DNA of 10,848 bases from Planctomycetota bacterium. GTDB lineage: Bacteria; Planctomycetota; Phycisphaerae; WQYP01. Below are positions 1 to 5,646 of this stretch, piece after piece (within the stretch, counting starts at the first letter, position 1; every line of letters begins with the position of its first letter). The notes under the pieces are model-generated. The model was given only the letters and a program-made list of their open reading frames with translations, had not been told where the DNA came from and made no database searches. Position numbers and translations under genes: made by a program. The stretch spans positions 1-10,848 of the forward strand of contig JAKAZF010000039.1 in assembly GCA_021826605.1 (NCBI GenBank), given 5' to 3'.

Positions 1-1
1 T

Positions 2-646
2 GTGATCGGCTACGGTCCGAATCCTCTGGAATGCCTGGACACGGTCATCGAAAATTGTGAATTCACCATTATGGGTAACCATGATTTTGCCATTTTCTAT
101 GAACCGTTTAACTTTAATACCGCTGCCGAAAATGCCGCCTACTGGACCCGCCAGCAATTTGAAAGTGACCCCGACCGCACGCGGCGCAATCGGCGGTGGC
201 GGTATCTCGGCGGCATGCAGACACGCATGATGCACGAACGATTTATGGCGGTGCACGGATCGCCTCGCAGGCCCATTAACGAATATATTTTCCCGGATGA
301 TATCTATTCCGCTTCGCAGAAAATTGCCCTGATTTTTGAACGGGTCAGCCATTTATGTTTTGTGGGGCATACGCATGTGCCGGGCGTTTTTGTGGCCCAG
401 CCTGATTTTTATTCACCCGATGATCTGAATAATCGCTATGACATCACTGAAGAAAAGGCGGTTATTAATGTCGGCAGTGTCGGGCAGCCACGCGATCATG
501 ACCCGCGTTCGAGTTTTGTGATTCTGCATCCGGGGCATGTGGAATTTATCCGCATGGCGTATGACATTAACACCACTGTGGACAAGGTGCGATCCATCGA
601 TGCCTTGGACAATTTCCTGGGCCAGCGCCTGCTGGAGGGTGCATAA
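2..646 (+). CDS. Metallophosphoesterase, 5' truncated by window edge
   Basis: This is the C-terminal part of a calcineurin-like metallophosphoesterase of the YfcE/MJ0936 kind, predicted to be a cytosolic dinuclear-metal phosphodiesterase or phosphatase; the substrate cannot be told. 214 codons are visible. The first residues (IGYGPNPLECL) match the stretch that follows the family's GD-x-VGYGP motif, so the GTG at base 2 is an internal codon and the true start lies upstream of the window. Metal-ligand motifs are in order: GNHD at visible residues 25-28, VHGSP at 84-88, GHTH at 122-125, and NVGSVGQP at 156-163, typical of this subfamily. The gene ends in TAA, 62 bp before yidC on the same strand with no clear terminator between them, so the two could be co-transcribed. 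Confidence 0.9.
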   Translation: MIGYGPNPLECLDTVIENCEFTIMGNHDFAIFYEPFNFNTAAENAAYWTRQQFESDPDRTRRNRRWRYLGGMQTRMMHERFMAVHGSPRRPINEYIFPDDIYSASQKIALIFERVSHLCFVGHTHVPGVFVAQPDFYSPDDLNNRYDITEEKAVINVGSVGQPRDHDPRSSFVILHPGHVEFIRMAYDINTTVDKVRSIDALDNFLGQRLLEGA

Positions 647-708
647 ACTCCCCCCGGGCATCCGGCAAAGAGAGCAGCATTAAACACACCTGGAGCAATG
701 GAAAGATT

Positions 709-2670
709 ATGGATATAAAAAAGATCATCCAGCTTGTGCTGATTGCCCTGATTGCCGGTCTGGGCATGAATTTAATCATGGAGCATTTCTTCAGCAAGCA
801 CCCCGGCCCGGTGCCTGCGGCGGTTGCGCCAAGTCCCAGGGGGCCGCAAATTGAATCGGTCAAGTCAATCCCGGCGCAGGTGGTGCGCTTAGGCTCCAGC
901 GCCAAAGCGCAGGGGAAAAAGTATCTTCTGGCCATGTGGGTGGATAATGTTTCAGCCGGGCTGAAACGTGTTGAACTCAACGCCTTGCAATATCGCATGT
1001 CGGTCAATTCATCCAAGCCGCTGGTGCTGATGATACACCGTAAAGGATCGCCACTGGCATATTCCACAAGGGCCGTCACGGTTAATGGCGTGCGGTATGA
1101 TGTTGGCAATCTGGCGTGGTCGTATGCATCCCCGGTAAAAGCCGGCGCTGTTAAGGCGGTGCTGGAGTTAAAGCTGGAGGACCTGCACAACAGGCCCCTG
1201 GTATTATTGAAAAAGATTTTCCAGATCAATCCGGATAATTATCAGGTTACTATTACCCAGGAAATAGAAAATCTCACCGGCAAGCCTGAAACGGTGCGGG
1301 TGCGTATGCTTGGGCCTACCAATCTGCCGCAGTCGGATCGGGAAGCGGATTTGCGGACTTTCTGGTGCACCGGCTATCGGGCGGCCAGCAAATATCTGGA
1401 TACTTCAGGCTTTCCCCATCCCGGCGTGCAGCCGCTGCTGGCGGCCGATGTGCAACCGGTGCCCCTGGGAGATTTCACGGGGCAGAATCCGCTGCTGTGG
1501 ATCGCCTCTTCCAACCGCTTTTTTACCAGCATTATGCGGCCGCTGCCTTATGGGCCGGTGAAAACACTTCCGCTGGATAACGGCGGGAGCATCCCTGCGA
1601 TCAATTATCTGAAATCCGCCACGCTGGCACGTGTGGATCCTGAAGCCTTGCAGGCCAATCCGCGCGGCGTGCTGGCGGTGCGGCTGGTCAGCAAGAATCT
1701 GCTTCTGGCACCTCACGAAACGACGGGTATGCCGCTGGCGGTGTATATGGGGCCGCTGAAGCGCTCTTTACTTCTGGGTTCGGCTAAAGCCACTCCCGGT
1801 ACACCGGCGTATGAGTATCATCTGTACAATTATCTGGCGGTGATTGATTTTGGCCGGGGCAGTTATTGTGCTTTCTGCACATTTTCCTGGTTGTCGCTGA
1901 TTATTCTGAAAATTCTGGATCTGATCCATCATTACATCGTGGGAAATTATGGTGTTGCGATCATGATTCTGGTGCTGGCGGTGCGCCTGATGCTGCATCC
2001 TCTGACGCGCTGGGGACAGGTCAACATGACCACCATGCAGCGCAAAATGGCCAAGGTACAACCGGAAATCGACCGCATCCGCACTAAGTATGCCAAGGAT
2101 AAACAGCGCCAGCAGTCGGAAATTATGGCCATGTACAAGGAACGCAATATCAATCCGGCGGCCAGTGTGCTGGGGTGTTTGCCTATGCTGCTGCAAATGC
2201 CGATCTGGATTGCACTGTATTCCGGCCTGGCCGTGGATATCGACCTGCGGCAGGCGGGATTTATCCCGGGATGGATTACCAATCTGGCCAACCCCGATAC
2301 GCTGGCCACATTTCATACACCGTTTTCCGTCTGGTTTCTCGGGTATACCTATCACGGACAGAATTTTATTTCGATCAACCTCCTGCCCTTGCTTTTAGGC
2401 ATCGTGTTTTTTTTCCAGATGCGCTTTCAAATGAGATTGGCTCCCACGCCAACGGATCCGCAGCAGGCGCAGACCCAGAAAATATCCCAGTTTATGGTTA
2501 TTCTTTTTCCGGTGTTTTTATACAACGCCCCCTCCGGATTGAACTTGTACATCTGCGCCAGTACGCTCGGCGGCCTGGTTGATACCACCCTGGTGCGCCG
2601 ACACCTCAAACGAATCGAAGCCCGGCAAGCCTTGGCGGATACGGTCATTGACCGGAAAAAAGACAGGTAA
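709..2670 (+). CDS. yidC: YidC/Oxa1 membrane protein insertase
   Basis: YidC inserts and folds inner-membrane proteins, alone or with SecYEG. The 653 residues have the diderm layout: an N-terminal membrane anchor (about residues 6-26), a long periplasmic beta-rich domain (about 45-385), then the conserved 60KD_IMP core (about 395-640) with several membrane helices. The core carries AVRLMLHPLT; Arg426 aligns with the hydrophilic-groove arginine (R366 in E. coli). The cytoplasmic hairpin with KMAKVQPEI follows it. LPMLLQMPIWIALYSGL and a late NLYICAST helix are also typical of the family. The tail is basic (IDRKKDR), as expected for ribosome contact. The start is ATG 709 with GGAAAG at 700-705 just upstream. 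The length is somewhat above E. coli YidC (548), mainly in the periplasmic part. I see no damage. Family assignment is firm. Confidence 0.96.
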   Translation: MDIKKIIQLVLIALIAGLGMNLIMEHFFSKHPGPVPAAVAPSPRGPQIESVKSIPAQVVRLGSSAKAQGKKYLLAMWVDNVSAGLKRVELNALQYRMSVNSSKPLVLMIHRKGSPLAYSTRAVTVNGVRYDVGNLAWSYASPVKAGAVKAVLELKLEDLHNRPLVLLKKIFQINPDNYQVTITQEIENLTGKPETVRVRMLGPTNLPQSDREADLRTFWCTGYRAASKYLDTSGFPHPGVQPLLAADVQPVPLGDFTGQNPLLWIASSNRFFTSIMRPLPYGPVKTLPLDNGGSIPAINYLKSATLARVDPEALQANPRGVLAVRLVSKNLLLAPHETTGMPLAVYMGPLKRSLLLGSAKATPGTPAYEYHLYNYLAVIDFGRGSYCAFCTFSWLSLIILKILDLIHHYIVGNYGVAIMILVLAVRLMLHPLTRWGQVNMTTMQRKMAKVQPEIDRIRTKYAKDKQRQQSEIMAMYKERNINPAASVLGCLPMLLQMPIWIALYSGLAVDIDLRQAGFIPGWITNLANPDTLATFHTPFSVWFLGYTYHGQNFISINLLPLLLGIVFFFQMRFQMRLAPTPTDPQQAQTQKISQFMVILFPVFLYNAPSGLNLYICASTLGGLVDTTLVRRHLKRIEARQALADTVIDRKKDR

Positions 2671-2778
2671 CACCAGGCCGAGAACTTGTTTTCCGGCAAG
2701 CGTTCACTGCGATCCGGTTCGTGCGCGCAAGCCTGCACCACAATGCGGACATTCCGGAGGCGCAGATTTTGACACGTT

Positions 2779-2796
2779 TCGCCGGTAGCCCGGCGA
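2779..2796. terminator. Strong GC hairpin downstream of yidC
   Basis: TCGCCGG, loop TAGC, CCGGCGA: a perfect 7-bp stem with a 4-base loop, 108 nt after the yidC stop. There is no T-run on either side, so it is not a classical intrinsic terminator. It could stop 3' exonucleases or assist termination. The hairpin is directly visible; the function is inferred. Confidence 0.35.
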
Positions 2797-2927
2797 TAGA
2801 ATCTCCGTACCGCAGGCATCTTGGCTGGATCCGGCGGCGGTGCTTTTTTGCGGGGGCGGTCGGCGGGCGCTCTTGGTCCCCATGCGTAATGAAAACGCAA
2901 TATCCAGGCACGCGAGTCGCGGCAAAA

Positions 2928-2985
2928 GTTAGGATGACGGACGGCTTAACGGTATACTTGTTAGAGTTGAATATCCGGTTAGGAT
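2928..2985 (+). promoter_or_regulatory. Putative promoter and repeat of the HicB/HicA-like pair
   Basis: TATACT at 2953-2958 is a good -10 hexamer, but the matching -35 (TTAGGA, 18-bp spacer) is weak. The octamer GTTAGGAT occurs at 2928-2935 and again at 2978-2985, 50 bp apart on either side of the -10, which would suit an operator pair. If the promoter is real, transcription begins near 2965 and gives a leader of about 55 nt. Autoregulation by the antitoxin is usual for HicAB modules, but nothing proves it here. Confidence 0.3.
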
Positions 2986-2991
2986 AAGAAA

Positions 2992-3027
2992 ATGGCTTTA
3001 CTAATGCTCGGAAATTCCAATGTCTGA
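2992..3027 (+). CDS. 11-codon upstream reading frame overlapping the next start
   Basis: ATG 2992 starts an 11-residue frame (MALLMLGNSNV) ending at TGA 3025-3027. AGGA at 2981-2984 lies 7 nt upstream, a better ribosome site than that of the main gene. The stop lies inside the first codons of the 358-residue gene (ATG 3020, frame +1 relative to it), so ribosomes ending this peptide could restart at 3020. It may be a translational-coupling leader. It is too short for coding statistics to help, so this is a proposal. Confidence 0.3.
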   Translation: MALLMLGNSNV

Positions 3028-4096
3028 CCAACAACCACGGCTCAAGCTGACATTCACCGGCGAGGGATTTCGTCAGGGTGCGGTGCCGCTGACTGTCGTC
3101 GCGGCGAAGCTTCTGTCGCTGCAGCAGGCCATGTTTCATGCGGCTGCGGCAGCTTCAGGTCATAGCGGCTTGCGGCGGGGCCTGTGGTTTAACCGGTTCC
3201 GTTCAGCGGCTGAATTGACCTTTGCCGCGTCCCACCATAGCGAGTTGGTCATTGAGGCTGAACTGGCGGTTAATCCCGTGTTGGACAACAACTTCAATAT
3301 CGGTCAGCAATCCGTCGACATACTTTTTGATGTCGCGGTTGCGATAAACACGGATCATCTTGAGCAGGTGAAGCTCAATCGATTTGATCGGGATTATATG
3401 GTCCGGGCCATTGAAGGCCTCATGCCGAATTTGGGAGACCAGTATTCCGTAGTCTTGGAAAACTGCCAGCCAAACAAGCATCCGGCGGTTACGCTCACGG
3501 CGGATGCGCGGGCGCGAATCAAAGCCTTTGTCCCCCAGGGCCAGCAAGGGTTTGATACTGAGGAAGTCACCATTGTCGGGGAACTGATCAAGATACACGT
3601 TGATGCAGGCGATGACATGATTACTGTGCGCAGCCAGCATCGCGATATTGATTGCTTCTATGGTGATGCCATGCGTGACCAGATCGCCAATCTGATCGCA
3701 GGCTCCACGGTTGAAGTAACCGGATACGCCACGCTAAGTGATCGGGGTCAGGTCAGCAAGATGCACCAGGTGCTCAACGCTGAGCACGTGAGCATGGAAC
3801 CTTTAAGGATTGCACGCTTCGAGCATGCAGGCCGGGTATATCATCTTGCGGATCCCCTTGCAGTGAATATTGAATATGCTGATGGATTATGGGTGTACAA
3901 TCATCATGGCCTGAATCTGTGGGGGTATGCCGAGCGCCGAGAGATTGCACTGAAGAATCTGCATGCCGATTTTGCAGATCTATATGCGCAGATTGCGGAA
4001 GAAGCCCCCGACAACCTGGACGAAATAGCTGGGCAACTGCGAGAGCGGCTACGAAACATGGTGAGCTTTGTGGGGGGAAAACAAGCAAATGCCTAA
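3020..4096 (+). CDS. 358-aa protein of unknown family with OB-like middle and HicB-like C-terminus
   Basis: I do not recognise the whole protein. It begins with a beta-rich segment (LKLTFTGEG, then VPLTVVAAKLLSLQQAM) and a helical region with many alanines and histidines. Residues about 181-258 (EEVTIVGELIKIHV ... GSTVEVTGYATLSDRGQV) read like a five-stranded OB barrel, suggesting nucleic-acid or protein binding. Residues about 278-330 (DPLAVNIEYADGLWVY ... GYAERREIALKNL) match the HicB antitoxin pattern of strand, strand, then a G-[DY]-[TA]-x-x-EA-like helix. No signal peptide or membrane segment is seen, so it should be cytoplasmic. The start is ATG 3020, with CGGAAA at 3009-3014. The stop overlaps the HicA-like start, implying translational coupling and a complex between the two products. 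It could be the antitoxin of a variant HicBA system; the OB and HicB assignments are by eye only. A different nucleic-acid-binding role is possible. Confidence 0.75.
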   Translation: MSDQQPRLKLTFTGEGFRQGAVPLTVVAAKLLSLQQAMFHAAAAASGHSGLRRGLWFNRFRSAAELTFAASHHSELVIEAELAVNPVLDNNFNIGQQSVDILFDVAVAINTDHLEQVKLNRFDRDYMVRAIEGLMPNLGDQYSVVLENCQPNKHPAVTLTADARARIKAFVPQGQQGFDTEEVTIVGELIKIHVDAGDDMITVRSQHRDIDCFYGDAMRDQIANLIAGSTVEVTGYATLSDRGQVSKMHQVLNAEHVSMEPLRIARFEHAGRVYHLADPLAVNIEYADGLWVYNHHGLNLWGYAERREIALKNLHADFADLYAQIAEEAPDNLDEIAGQLRERLRNMVSFVGGKQANA

Positions 4097-4391
4097 GCCG
4101 GCTAAGGATGTAGGCGCAGCGCTGTGCCGCAAGGGGTTCCAATCGCACCAAAGCGACCATGTGTACTATTATTTTTATGCCGATGGCAGGAAGACAGCGG
4201 TTCGCACCAAGATCAGTCACGGCGAAAAAGAAATTGGTGACAATCTTCTGGCAGTAATGGCAAGGCAGGTCAAGTTGACCAAAAAGCTCTTCGGCGAGTT
4301 AGTCGACTGCTCTATGACGCAGGAACAATACCTCAGGAAACTTCGCGATGCCGGACATATAGGGAAAACGGCTCCTTCAAGGGATGATTAA
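4089..4391 (+). CDS. HicA-like small protein, putative RNA-targeting toxin
   Basis: The 100-residue product fits the HicA double-stranded-RNA-binding-like pattern: helix DVGAALCRKGF (7-17), then SDH (22-24) in place of the family's GSH with His24 as the likely catalytic histidine, then strands YYYFYADGRKTAVRTKISHG (26-45), and helix LLAVMARQVKLTKKLF (53-68). Known HicA proteins are ribosome-independent mRNA ribonucleases of about 60 residues. This one is longer, with a C-terminal extension after VDCSMT and aromatic YYYFY in the strand. ATG 4089 is chosen over TTG 4068 because it gives the tight ATGCCTAA overlap with the preceding stop and sits 11 nt after GGGGGG (4072-4077). The order here is antitoxin-like then toxin-like, the reverse of canonical hicAB. 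HicA-like assignment is moderate; toxicity is inferred. Confidence 0.7.
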   Translation: MPKPAKDVGAALCRKGFQSHQSDHVYYYFYADGRKTAVRTKISHGEKEIGDNLLAVMARQVKLTKKLFGELVDCSMTQEQYLRKLRDAGHIGKTAPSRDD

Positions 4392-4441
4392 AGTTTCTTT
4401 CTGTTGTGAATCGCTTTTTTTACTGTGACAGAGAAGCCGCA

Positions 4442-4512
4442 TCATGAATTAATTGTTCTGCCATCGACGGCCAGTGCGGCTTCCCGAATGGCTTTCGGTA
4501 AATTGGGGTGGG
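4442..4512 (-). pseudogene. Duplicated 3'-end fragment of lpd
   Basis: On the minus strand these 71 bp encode the last 22 residues of dihydrolipoamide dehydrogenase (HPNLPKAIREAALAV...) plus a TGA stop. They match the intact gene's end (5576-5646) at 64 of 71 positions. Five of seven differences are silent (TAA/TGA, GGT/GGC, CGA/AGA, two alanine codons). Two change residues: Ser to Asn, and the glutamate of the HP-x-x-x-E catalytic dyad to Lys. Homology stops abruptly at 4513. No gene body is attached, so this is a non-functional tail left by insertion or duplication. Confidence 0.85.
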
Positions 4513-4520
4513 GCGGCGGA

Positions 4521-4539
4521 AAAGGTGTCAGGTACCTTT
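4521..4539. repeat. REP-like hairpin with GGTACC core
   Basis: AAAGGT, loop GTCAGGT, ACCTTT. From memory, the string GGTGTCAGGTACC flanked by A/T runs recurs across many bacterial genomes, often near REP-associated (Y1, IS200-like) transposases. No transposase is present here. It begins 9 bp after the duplicated lpd tail ends, so it marks the left edge of the inserted segment. One copy only is seen in this window. Confidence 0.45.
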
Positions 4540-4606
4540 GTTTCGGACTGCCCTGATTCACCGGAAGCATTGGAATAATTATTATACAAAAGCGCCGGGC
4601 ATGAGA

Positions 4607-4636
4607 TTAGCTATTATCGAGATTTGCTGCTATAAT
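4607..4636 (+). promoter_or_regulatory. Extended -10 promoter of the DUF3494 gene
   Basis: TGCTATAAT at 4628-4636 is a perfect -10 (4631-4636) with the extended TGn element. The -35 (TTAGCT at 4607-4612, 18-bp spacer) is poor, as is common for extended -10 promoters. The predicted start is near 4643, leaving a leader of about 196 nt before ATG 4839. It lies wholly inside the inserted segment, so the cassette carries its own promoter. Confidence 0.55.
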
Positions 4637-4641
4637 TGGCT

Positions 4642-4668
4642 ATGCAGTGCTTGAGCATAACACTGCAT
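4642..4668. promoter_or_regulatory. 8-bp dyad at the transcription start
   Basis: ATGCAGTG (4642-4649) and CACTGCAT (4661-4668) are perfect inverted repeats around an 11-base loop that itself has a weak TGC/GCA pairing. It sits at the predicted +1, so it would be either a repressor operator or a 5' stem-loop protecting the mRNA. Confidence 0.4.
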
Positions 4669-4782
4669 GCCGTACGATTATCGCGGCTCCTTTTTGGTTA
4701 ACCGCAAAACGGATCGCTCCGACGCCCTGCCCGTTCAAGCAACTACCGGCTTGTTCTTTCAATTGCGATGCTCAGCTTCGAA

Positions 4783-4802
4783 TTGTGAATCCATATTCAC
4801 AA
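4783..4802. promoter_or_regulatory. Perfect 8-bp dyad in the DUF3494 leader
   Basis: TTGTGAAT-CCAT-ATTCACAA is a perfect palindrome with a 4-base centre, 36 nt before ATG 4839. It resembles a CRP/FNR site (TGTGA ... TCACA) but the half-sites are 8 bp apart rather than 6. In RNA it would be a stable hairpin just upstream of the ribosome site. Its location downstream of the promoter fits either a repressor site or an RNA control element. Confidence 0.4.
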
Positions 4803-4838
4803 AAGCCGCCCATATTTGCGATACTTGGAGGATCAGCC

Positions 4839-5553
4839 ATGAAAAATAAAACGATTATTCTTTTGGTAGTACCACCGGGGCCCCGCCAGACGGTGGATCG
4901 CCCCCCCCCCCATTAAACTCGGTTCGGCCGGCAACTTTGCGGTACTCGCCGGTACTGCGGTAGACAGCACCGGTAAAACCTCTATTCATGGCGGGGATGT
5001 GGGGACCAGCCACGGCACCGACATTACCGGATTTCTGCCGACAACCGTGGCTTGGCCGCACACAACGCGTGCCGGAGATGCTACTGCACTCCAAGCCCAC
5101 AAGGACCTTACCACCGCTTATAACGCTGCCGCAGCGATGCCCTCAACGCACGACCTTAGCGGCCAGGATCTTGGAGGGTTGACGCTGTTGCCCGGAGTGT
5201 ATCATTTTTCCCTAGCAGCCACACTCAATGGGATCCTGACACTCAAAGACCAGGATGATCCCAACGCGCAATTCATTTTTCAGATTGGCACCACGCTGAC
5301 AACCGCCAGCAACTCGTCGATTATTTCAATCAACGGTGGTGCGAGCACATGGCTGAAAGGTGCCGTTTTCTGGCAGGTCGGCACCTCCGCAACGCTTGGG
5401 ACCGACAGCGCGTTCGCAGGAAATATTCTCGCCCGCGATGATATCACAATCAACACGGATGCCACGATCCGCGACGGCAGCGCGCTGTCGCAATTCGGGG
5501 GCGTTACGCTGGATTCCAATCGGATCACCAAAGGCGATCTGCCGCCCGCGTAA
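4839..5553 (+). CDS. DUF3494 ice-binding-like secreted protein, frame broken at a C-run
   Basis: This is a member of the DUF3494 beta-helix family, which includes microbial ice-binding and antifreeze proteins acting outside the cell; many members have no tested ice activity. ATG 4839 has an excellent ribosome site (GGAGGA, 4827-4832). The start frame gives MKNKTIILLVV, a short hydrophobic export-like segment, then PPGPRQTVDR, and stops at TAA 4914-4916. From 4912 on, the frame shifted by one base encodes the full domain: KLGSAGNFAVLAGTAV, DVGTSHGTDITGF, LTLLPGVYHF, NAQFIFQIGTTLTT, STWLKGAVFWQVGTSATLG, AFAGNILA. The frame change coincides with 11 C at 4901-4911; 10 C would restore one frame of 237 residues, a normal family length. 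Without repair, translation could start only at internal GTG 4999 and lack export and the first strands. It may be a pseudogene, a phase-variable gene, or a sequencing error. The leader peptide is unusually short, favouring decay. Confidence 0.82.
4901..4911. repeat. Run of 11 C, candidate slippage tract
   Basis: A homopolymer of 11 C lies at the boundary between the export segment and the mature domain of the DUF3494 gene. Tract length decides the frame: 10 or 13 C joins the two halves, 11 does not. Such tracts are classical slipped-strand contingency sites and also common sequencing-error sites. Confidence 0.7.
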
Positions 5554-5575
5554 GGAGCGCGCCCCCACTGCAGCA

Positions 5576-5646
5576 TTATGAATTAATTGTTCGACCATCG
5601 ACGGCCAGCGCCGCTTCCCGAATGGCTTCCGGTAAACTGGGGTGGG
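5576..5646. repeat. Right copy of the lpd-tail direct repeat
   Basis: This copy belongs to the intact lpd gene and pairs with 4442-4512 at an offset of 1134 bp, with 7 mismatches. It keeps the catalytic-dyad glutamate codon (GAA) that is AAA in the left copy. Confidence 0.85.

Larger units (their letters stand above)
2671..3019. other. 349-bp intergenic region with no convincing gene
   Basis: This is the spacer between yidC and the HicB-like gene. It is GC-rich and has few stops, so both strands carry open frames, but none has a good ribosome site or a recognisable domain. A minus-strand frame (2704-2925) ends in a CPHCG zinc-knuckle-like motif and could be a gene remnant. The last 90 bp hold a TATACT hexamer, an 8-bp direct repeat and a short upstream reading frame (separate entries). 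Confidence 0.5.
4513..5575. mobile_element. 1.06-kb inserted segment bounded by lpd-tail repeats
   Basis: The segment lies between two 71-bp direct copies of the lpd 3' end (4442-4512 and 5576-5646). It contains the REP-like hairpin, a promoter, two dyads and the DUF3494 gene, and leaves lpd intact. This is the geometry of an element integrated at the end of a conserved gene, one copy regenerating the gene and the other being the displaced tail. No integrase or transposase is encoded inside. A tandem duplication of lpd followed by deletion, then cargo insertion, is the alternative. Confidence 0.45.

Noticed and set aside
2769..2802. TTGACA (2769) with TAGAAT (2797) as a promoter
   Set aside because: Spacing is 22 bp and the spacer contains the strong hairpin; not a workable housekeeping promoter.
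2721..2987. Plus-strand 88-codon frame between yidC and the HicB-like gene
   Set aside because: Arginine- and proline-rich composition typical of a chance frame in GC-rich DNA, no ribosome site, no recognisable domain.
4433..4483. Inverted repeat GAAGCCGC / GCGGCTTC as a terminator for the HicA-like gene
   Set aside because: The arms are 35 nt apart, there is no following T-run, and one arm is simply part of the duplicated lpd tail.
4783..4802. The palindrome as a canonical CRP site
   Set aside because: Half-sites TGTGA and TCACA are separated by 8 bp rather than 6; kept only as a generic dyad.
4647..4838. In-frame GTG extension of the DUF3494 start frame
   Set aside because: It would begin at the predicted transcription start and has no ribosome site, whereas ATG 4839 has GGAGGA at ideal spacing and begins an export-like segment.
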